A stretch of DNA of 64,000 nt from Limnanthes douglasii subsp. nivea (Eukaryota > Streptophyta > Magnoliopsida > Brassicales > Limnanthaceae), in NCBI GenBank assembly GCA_036936605.1, contig JAUPFV010000004.1:186266807-186330806 (forward strand), in the 5' to 3' direction. Position 1 is the stretch's first letter; each line of letters begins with the position of its first letter. Shown here in pieces: positions 57,541-64,000 of the stretch. Under the pieces are notes generated by a model that did not search any database, was not told the origin of the DNA, and saw nothing but the letters and a program-made list of their open reading frames with translations. The translations under genes and the position numbers were made by a program.

Positions 57541-58170
57541 GGTCTTGATTCAAGCTAATTGATTTCAACAAATGAGAAAGTGTCTCGATTGTACTCTTTT
57601 TCCCTGGTTGAAGTTTTGTCCCAATGAGTTTTCTTGACAAGGTTTTTAATGAGGCAATTATTTCACTTCACCATTGCCCATTTGTTGAAATAAAAGCCCA
57701 AGGCCCATCTACACCAAAAGCCACGTCCTTGGAGGAGGGAAGGGTCTAATTTACAGCTTATATCATTAATACTTTGTATTTTCAATATTAAAGAATTTTG
57801 TTTCCAAGAAAATCCTTAATTGTTTTAGATGCATGCATTATGTTTCCAAGAATAGCCTTAATGGTGTTCAAGGCTAGTTCTTTCTCCTATAAAAACTATG
57901 TACTCAGAATTCTAATGGTCTATCTTTGATTCTGAAAAAACTTCTTAAGTTTTACTCTTCTCTTGTTGGTGTGTAATATCCACAAGAAAACCTGTTCTTC
58001 ATTTGGTGCGTCATATCCAAAGGAAGATTAGTTGGAATATCAAAGGCCTTTCCACAACCTTTGTGTGACCTATCGATCCACATTATTTGATCCTTGAATC
58101 ATTTTGGGTTCCTGGTTGCAAAGCTATCCCTATCCCATTTCAGAGTGCCGATTCTAAGAGGAGTTTATCA
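57304..58170 (+). repeat. 3' LTR of copy 3 (867 bp)
   Basis: TGATGTGATCC to GAGTTTATCA, simple structure, TATA box at 57888. It differs by scattered bases from the 5' LTR. Confidence 0.95.
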
Positions 58171-59480
58171 ATGTCCGAATTGCCCTTGTCCGGATAACAC
58201 AGTGAGCTGTGGTTGGATAATCCGAACTTATCAATACTAATACACAATTTATTGCATAGTATACCGATGAGTGTAGGTAAAGCTTTTTTTTTCAGGGTCG
58301 GCTGCAGACAACACTTCTGCTAATATCAGGAATTCTTTTAATACTTGAAACGCCGCGTTTAAATCCTTTGTCCATTCGAATTTTTTGGAATTTTTTGAAA
58401 CGTTTAAGAACGGTTGGCTTTTATCTGATGCTCTAAAGGTGAATCGGGATAGGGCAGTGAGGCATCCCATTAGTTTTTTCACTTCTTTGATGTTTCGTGG
58501 GGGTTTTATTGGTACTGTCGTTTTTTATTGGGAGGGGTCGGTCACGTCCTTTTTTGCTGACTATGAAACTTAAGAACTTTTCGTTGTACACACCAAAAGA
58601 ACATTTCAAATGGTTGCGTTTAAGGTGATACCTGCATAGTGTTTTGAAAAGTCCCCCAAACACTTCAAGCTGTTGTTCCTCGGAGTCACTTTTGGCAATC
58701 ATTTCATCTATTTAGGCCTCAATGTTTTGGCCAAGTCGATTCTCAATTTTTTTGTTGATTAGAATTTCGTTTTTTAAACCCGTATTTTTTAGTCTGAACC
58801 GCATCATTTTGTAATAATAGAGGTTGCGCTATGTTCCAAATATATGATGCTCCTCGTTCGCGGGGTTCATGACTGATAATATCTCTTTTCCTGAGACGGT
58901 ATCGACCAATTAAACAATTCTTGGGAGAGGGAAGACGTTTTCAGGGCACACCCGGTTGAGGTCGGTCAGATCGACACACATCACTACCCACTCTTCCCTT
59001 TCGCTCACACAAGGTTTTCTATCCACATTGGGTTTAGGCTTGGCTAATATACCCGAGCTTAACAAGATTATTAACGTATGTAAAGATCACCTCCGACTTC
59101 TCCAGGAGAAAGTTTGTCGTTTATGTCGCATCGGACTGACTTTGCTTTCAATGGATAATAAATTAAATATGGCCTTGGGATCAACATCGGTAAGATTTTC
59201 GGCATTAAACACGTTCTTATTATTCTGCTACAGATCTATTAAATTATCTTTAAATAGTGGGATGATCTTGTTTCCTACTCAAACGACCTTGGCTATGTCC
59301 AATGTTACACAGGTTTCTTATCCAATGGTATCTTATTCTTTCTCGTCCTCTATCTAATCATCTATTTTAAAACGGGTGAGTTTGGTTTTTCTTTGACGAT
59401 CCCCGAACCCAGAGTTCGTTGATTTCTATTGGTTCGTTTTAGTAGGGTCGAGCATTATGGCATAACAGTCTCTTGCGATT
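58171..59480 (-). pseudogene. Tat-type reverse transcriptase relic
   Basis: Minus-strand reading across frames from about 59300: LTDVDPKAIFNLLSIESKVS and MRHKRQTFSWRSRR (RT lead-in), MCVDLTDLNRVCPENVFPLP, LVDTVSGKEILSVMN, then NRLGQNIEAxIDEMIAKS (the YxDD box reads IDEM, so the second Asp is lost), LCRYHLKRNHLKCSFGVYNE, and at 58482-58249 MGCLTALSRFTFRASDKSQP and FEWTKDLNAAFQVLKEFL. It is a more decayed Tat-type copy than the ones at 38-39 and 49-50 kb. The first 65 bp (58171-58235) instead resemble the DNA at 37025-37100. Confidence 0.8.
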
Positions 59481-59499
59481 CGTTGATTGTCCTGATTAT

Positions 59500-60405
59500 T
59501 TCTACAGGATTGTATGATGAATTTATATATTTCTTAGTTATAAATTATGATAAGAATATGTAAGTATGGGATTTTCTGTCTAAGAATGTTTGTATCATGT
59601 GTTTTTAGAGAGAGAAACAATGTTAATAGAAAGAGAAAGATACAAAAGGAATAAATGTAGCAATCGTTGACTAATCATTGGCCATTTTCCCAAAAAGAGA
59701 ATGTCCTTTATATAGGTAAGCAATGAAATTACATAATTACCACTATTTAAGTGGATCTCTCACCCCACTCTTTACTATTCATAAACAAGTTTATTAGTTA
59801 TTACATTTTACCACTATTTGAGCCCTTCTGATTTTTTTCATGTAGATTCTCCTCGAATTTTTCTTCCTTTGACCGTCCTCAAATTTTTCAGCTTTCGGGC
59901 TTCTTTGCATGACTTCTTGCAACATTCCTCAGATCGTTCTTACTTCATATTTTGGTCGGATGATTTCATTACTTGCGTTTGTTGAGCGGATCTTCTCAAG
60001 GAAATTCCTCGAATCAAGTCTTGTAACCTTATTAGGATGCATGACCTCACTCTTGTTATGGTGATCTCATCCTATCCATCATTTATTTTAACTTCGCGTG
60101 CATGGAACTATCCATTGTGGTGTTAGAAATAGCTTAAGGTAGTGACATTACTTCTGACCACGTGTCACTCATCTCCTAAAACACGCCAACATGATTTTTG
60201 AAACCGTTTGTGAGGAAGATAACGTGTCGAAGAGACCCTTGAAACTGACTCTTCAACTTATGCTTGGGAAAACCCACTTTTCTACCATAAATACCTATAT
60301 TTTCTCATAATTTCAAGTTTACACAATTTAATTCATCTCACCTGAGTGAAGAGGAAGCTTGTTCTAGAGAGAAACAACTTTCCAAACTAAGTTATTCTTT
60401 AGCTA
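59500..60405. other. LTR-like noncoding DNA
   Basis: No frames. On the minus strand CCTATATAAAGGAC at about 59708-59721 and on the plus strand CTATAAATACC at about 60281 look like TATA boxes, and AGAGAGAAACAA-type runs recall the LTR at 1975-2100. It probably holds one or two LTRs of Tat-type elements lying back to back, but no paired LTR or target duplication is visible. Confidence 0.4.
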
Positions 60406-60740
60406 AAAATCACCGTTGGTCCCTCATGTATAGCTCGTGTATCAAAGTAGTCATTTTTCTTAACCTTTGTCTCCTACCCATGCTTCATGTTTTAGAATTT
60501 TGCACGATTAGCCACATGTGAATCATTTAAAAAACTAACACGTGGCATCCAAATCCCAAGTTTTGTATGACTTTTGGTCCCCAAATTCTAAGTTTTGTGT
60601 CACTTTTGGTCCTCCATATCGTGTGCGGGGGAATTATCGTGTAAATTTCTAAAACATAAAGGATGAGTAGGAGACAAAAGTGAAGATCAAGGACTACTAT
60701 GATACACCGACTATACATGGGGGACCAACGGTAATTTTTA
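60406..60740. mobile_element. Nonautonomous element with TIRs of about 90 bp
   Basis: The left end TAAAAATCACCGTTGGTCCC is matched in reverse by the right end (GGGACCAACGGTAATTTTTA), and the pairing continues with a few mismatches and small gaps through TAGTAGTC/AGTAGTC and TTTGTCTCCTAC/TTTGTCTCCTAC to TTTTAGAA. No coding capacity; the 72-codon minus frame is a by-product. Flanks read AGC on both sides if the TIR starts at T60406, or TA on both sides if it starts two bases in. It interrupts the LTR/leader DNA around it. Confidence 0.8.
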
Positions 60741-60848
60741 AGCATTATTATTTCAACCTTTCATGCCTAAAGAGTTTGTGAATCTTGAACGATACAAACG
60801 TTGGAGGTGGCTCAATATTTCAAAAAGAGCATAAGAAAGGAGAGGTCT

Positions 60849-60859
60849 TGGTATCAGAG
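60849..60859 (+). other. Primer-binding-like motif
   Basis: TGGTATCAGAG matches 11 bases of the initiator-Met primer site and lies between LTR-like DNA and a plus-strand retroelement gene. The next base is A and not C, and no LTR end CA precedes it cleanly, so this is tentative. Confidence 0.4.
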
Positions 60860-61089
60860 AGAACCCTACTCCTCACGAAAATTTTCAAACTATGTTTCGT
60901 GATAACCGATCTCCTCTTTGGTCGCGTTTTGACATAGTAGGATCTTCAGTTAACAATACATCGTTTCTTTCATCTATCGCCCTTGTTTCACCTGTCACCT
61001 AGCGCCCAGTCAATCTTGTTTAGGCCAAAACAAGGGTGACCTTCCACCTTCCAACAGCAACCGCAAATCCTTCCCCTTCTTAACGATGG

Positions 61090-62140
61090 GTGGTGATAAA
61101 AATTATTTTACTGAGACGAGCAAAGGAGATCGGGCTAAAAAAATCAATCTCTAGAACCTGTTAAAAGGTCTATCAAGATTAAACTTTCCTCCTCGATCAC
61201 GAACCTGTAGGTGGCTCCCAAGGAACCCCGCAGACTACTCCTGAAGTTAGTGCACGGAAATCCTCTTCCAAACACGTTCGTCCAGAGAAAGTTTTGAAGT
61301 CCATCCTAAAATCTCTAGAGAATAAGTTAATCGATGAATCAAATACTGACCGAGGGGTAGGCCTTATGGCTCATGTAGAAGCGGAGCCTATACAAGTTAT
61401 TCTAGCATTACTATCCTCGCATGGACATCCAGTATCAAATCGGGAACCTTCTTCTCCTCCCCCAATACAGCCACCACTTCCCTTACTCACCGAGGAGAGA
61501 CTTCCAGAGGAAAAACTAAAAAGCAAAAGAGAAAACGTACCTTGAATCTGCATCCGAACATAAAAGATATCTTAGGCAACAAACTTTGCAAGATCGAAGC
61601 CAAACACTTACTTGCACTCTACAGGATAAAGTACAAATACTTTCATCCATCTGAGGAGGTGAAGCTAAGGGACCGATGGGCAATCCCGCACAATGTTATA
61701 ATCTGATTCCCAACTGTTGGAGAGACACCCTTATATGTTTGTAACCATAAGTTAGTTCTCTACACGAAATTCATGAACTGAGGTCTTCGCCTACCTCTTG
61801 ATCCTGCTTTGGTGGAGTATTTCAACCTGATCAAACTGTGTCCCTTTCAGGGTGGCACAATATGTGGTACACGCTTATGGCTTGGCTCATGGCTTCCAAG
61901 ATCTCTGAAACCGAATTCTCAATGGAGCAGCTTGTTTCAATTTTCGGTGTGTCAAAAAACTATTACTACCCCTTCTACTTTTTGGGGTTGGCAAGGCAGT
62001 ACAAGGTAGTCAAATATTTCTTAGAGGTGGACAAAAAATACAAAACAACAGTTTATATTTATTTTCCGGCTATGGGAGACCGGTTTTGAGAGTTCCAAAG
62101 AAATGCCTCACCGGCTAACTTTGGAATGGACTGAACGAGG
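61090..62140 (+). pseudogene. 'Putative gypsy type transposon' domain (Transposase_28-like) gene, N-terminal half
   Basis: A Pro-rich, disordered N-terminus (61294-61545, REPSSPPPIQPPLPLL) is followed, after a frame change at about 61545, by the conserved domain: LYRIKYKYFHPSEEVKLRDR, WAIPHNVII stop FPTVGETPLYV, LVLYTKFMN stop GLRLPLDPAL, VEYFNLIKLCPFQ, then after a one-base shift WHNMWYTLMAWLMASKISET, EQLVSIFGVSKNYYYPFYFL and LARQYKVVKYFLEV. The pattern is that of a plant-specific family carried by many retroelement-rich loci and named for an association with gypsy elements; its biochemical role is not known to me. Two stops and two shifts make it a pseudogene. Confidence 0.65.
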
Positions 62141-62214
62141 TACTTGTCTGCTTACTCATTCAGTTTTACTTGTTTGAATTGATTAATCTAAAGCATTTTT
62201 TTTGAATGACTATG
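62139..62214 (+). other. Possible intron in the Transposase_28-like gene
   Basis: After ...TGGACTGAACGAG the sequence reads GTACTTGTCTGC, is T-rich to CATTTTTTTTG, and coding potential resumes after TATGAAAG at GGATTGCTAAGCCC. That is a plausible GT...AG intron of about 75 bp, by eye only. Confidence 0.35.
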
Positions 62215-63703
62215 AAAGGGATTGCTAAGCCCTTTAAGGACTATGTTGAATCCGTAAATGACATCTTTGAGAAGTTAAGCCTTTGGGCATATGCCAATTG
62301 GAGATAAAAATTCCATAGGTGCTTGACCCCCTCGAACTTGGTTAGAAACCATCTTTGGAGGTATGATCCGGGTCAGAAGAAGTCCTTGAAGGAGTTCATG
62401 ATACCCCCTCCGGAAGATGTTGTTCTCAAACGTTTGGAAGGTCTTGACAATATGGTCTTTCTTCTCACCAGATTCAGGGCTCCAAGTCATCAAGATGTTG
62501 AGGATAAACAAACTAAGGATGATGCTGGCTCGGAGGACGAAGTCCGGGAATAACAAAGAACTGAAGTACAAGAGGAACAATAGACTAAGGTCCATTATAG
62601 GGAACTAGTTAAGGTCCGAAAAGACCAACAAGTTAATGTTTGGGAAGAACCTCGAGCTGATGTCAAGGAAGAAAACCAAGTAGATGCTGATTATGAAGAT
62701 GTGTTCGAGGTGAGATCGGCCGAGAGGAGAAGTGTTGTGAGGCAAAATATATATGTTTGGCCGAAACAAAAAAATAAATATATTGATAGTGAGAAAGACG
62801 ATGACAATACAATGGGTCCCAGTTTCCCCCCTGTGATGAAGGCTGTTATTATCGGCTCAAAATCTGGCGGAGAGTTTATCCAAAGTAAGCAAATAAGCTG
62901 GTCAAAAGGAGAGGAAATTCCTAAGGAAAGGTGAAAATTTGTCCCTTACCTCATCTTATTTTGATGCCTACGAAAATGACTTTGTTGCGAATAAGCTTTA
63001 CAGGTTGTTCCGCGATGTTGTTCTCTCGAAGGCAAGGGCAACCACAAATATCGTTATAAGAATGAAGTCATTCAAAGAAGAATTGATGTGAGAAACTTGA
63101 ATGTTAAGGTGAAAAGCTTGAAAGACGAGCTTGGGAGCTTAAAAGAGGCAGCTAAAGATCAAAAGAAAACTAAATTGAAGAAGGTGGAAGTTGAGCTTGC
63201 TCGCGAGAAAGAAATATCTACTAAGCATCTAAGGAATATCACTTATTTGGACACTAAACTTTCTGAGGAGAAAGCAAAGTACGATGATGAAAATGAGCGT
63301 TTTATGGCTAAAGATATCGAACGGAACACCTTTATCGATGGTCTTTTTGATTCCTGTGAAATAACTCTGAAATATTTTGAGAGCTCTGTTAAAGAAATTG
63401 AAAGATTTATGAAGAAGAATTTTGAAGCTGAGAAGAAAAAAGACCTTGGATGCTTATGCTACCGACTGCATTTCTCGTATTGAAAAAAAAGATGCCAACC
63501 TCAAATCAGCTTTGGTTTTGGAAATGCATGAACGCTTTCGTGACTTGAAGTTGGAAAGTTTTTGGCAGTGTGTTATCGAAAGATATCGTCCAATAGGCGT
63601 TTCTCTAGGAGATTTGGTGACTAGTAGTAACTCGGAAAGTTCTTCCTCCTACTCTGACTCCTTAGAAGATATTAAAAAGGAAGCTGTTCCAGGTAAACAT
63701 TAG
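62215..63703 (+). pseudogene. Coiled-coil C-terminal half of the Transposase_28-like gene
   Basis: Successive plus-strand frames: KPFKDYVESVNDIFEKL, then 62323-62553 (NHLWRYDPGQKKSLKEF, PPPEDVVLKRLEGLDNMVFL, ending acidic), 62701-62934, the coiled coil 63088-63420 (VKVKSLKDELGSLKEAAKDQ, then VEVELAREKEISTKHLRN and LSEEKAKYDDENERFMAKD), and after a one-base shift at about 63430 RRKKTLDAYATDCISRIEKK and a Ser-rich end with a stop at 63701-63703. Lys/Glu-rich heptads dominate. It continues the domain gene to its left on strand and spacing. Confidence 0.55.
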
Positions 63704-64000
63704 TGTCTATTACTTCTTGATATTTAAACTTTATCTTTTGTGTAACATTGTTTTCTAACCCATCTTTTGGAGTCCATGGTCGGATCTGCTCAAGGAGTTT
63801 TACTTTGTACCACTTTTGTTTGATTAAAGTTCTAAATGAAAAAGTATTTTGATTATTGTTTATTCTGTAAAACTTGATAACTTTTCCTTCTTCTTCCAAC
63901 TTTTTCTTGTGATCATCCTCTATTGATTTATAATGGAGTCATGTTTCCAACCAAATGTTTTCATATGAAAGAATCTTTTAGCTAAAAAATACTCATTTTC
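63704..64000. other. 3' flank to window end
   Basis: T-rich, no coding feature; may be the 3' untranslated part of the preceding gene or element. Confidence 0.4.

Larger units (their letters stand above)
51200..58170 (+). mobile_element. C-family gypsy copy 3, both LTRs present (about 7 kb)
   Basis: Plus-strand element with compound 5' LTR (51200-52592), primer site, leader, gag, PR, RT, RNase H, IN, polypurine tract and 3' LTR (57304-58170). The gag frame is the best in the window. Pol is broken by one frameshift in PR, stops in RT (55005), after RT (55311) and after RNase H (56217), and the 4-bp loss before the tail. The pentamers at its ends differ (ATTGT at the left, ATGTC at the right). 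Its left flank is T-family gag and its right flank resembles the T-family integrase region, so it does not sit in a simple target. Confidence 0.95.

Overview
This window looks like nuclear DNA of a flowering plant, probably heterochromatic or pericentromeric. It is A+T-rich, shows no host gene, rRNA or tRNA gene that I can recognise, and is almost entirely a nested, broken mosaic of transposable elements. Two Ty3/gypsy groups dominate. Family C is a chromovirus-like element that reads closest to the CRM/Reina group: initiator-Met tRNA primer site, gag with a CCHC knuckle, PR-RT-RNase H-IN, LTRs of about 870 bp running from TGATGTGATCC to TTTATCA. Family T elements read like the Tat/Ogre lineage (RT motif MCIDFTDLNKACPKD, two RNase H domains). 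LINE ORF1/ORF2 relics, a MULE transposase relic, MITE-like elements and a minisatellite make up most of the rest. The species cannot be read from the sequence.

Layout. 1-2240: minus-strand T-family PR-gag relic with primer site and LTR remnant. 2736-5030: old, decayed C-family copy 0 (+). 5031-7670: mostly unidentified, with a 243-bp tandem duplication. 7675-10340: LINE ORF2 relic (+). 10349-13967: C-family copy 1 (-), truncated. 13963-16644 and 18308-21967: two copies (R1, R2) of a repeat of about 2.6-2.7 kb holding a MITE and a minisatellite; R2 also holds a C-family solo LTR. Between them is a LINE ORF1-type gene (-). 22140-24045: more minisatellite, then a MULE DNA-binding-domain relic (-). 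24710-27460: A+T-rich, nothing firm. 27461-33948: C-family copy 2 (-), both LTRs present. 33949-40340: two T-family pieces (-) plus a coiled-coil ORF relic (+). 40341-42319: 5' part of C-family copy 3a (+). 42316-45126: a copy of 12745-15553. 45123-53178: a second copy of 34328-42319. The right-hand C-family copy 3 (51200-58170, +) has both LTRs. 58171-59480: T-family RT relic (-). 59500-60860: LTR-like DNA with a long-TIR element and a primer-site-like motif. 61090-63703: broken plus-strand gene resembling the plant 'putative gypsy type transposon' family with a coiled-coil tail.

Every coding region I recognise is interrupted by stops, frameshifts or deletions, so nothing here looks like an intact autonomous element. 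The most interesting structure is the arrangement at 34-53 kb: an 8-kb block, then a 2.8-kb block copied from about 30 kb upstream, then the 8-kb block again, with 4-bp microhomology at both joints. That suggests replication template switching, or else an assembly error. I found no convincing new biological system beyond such rearrangements and repeats.
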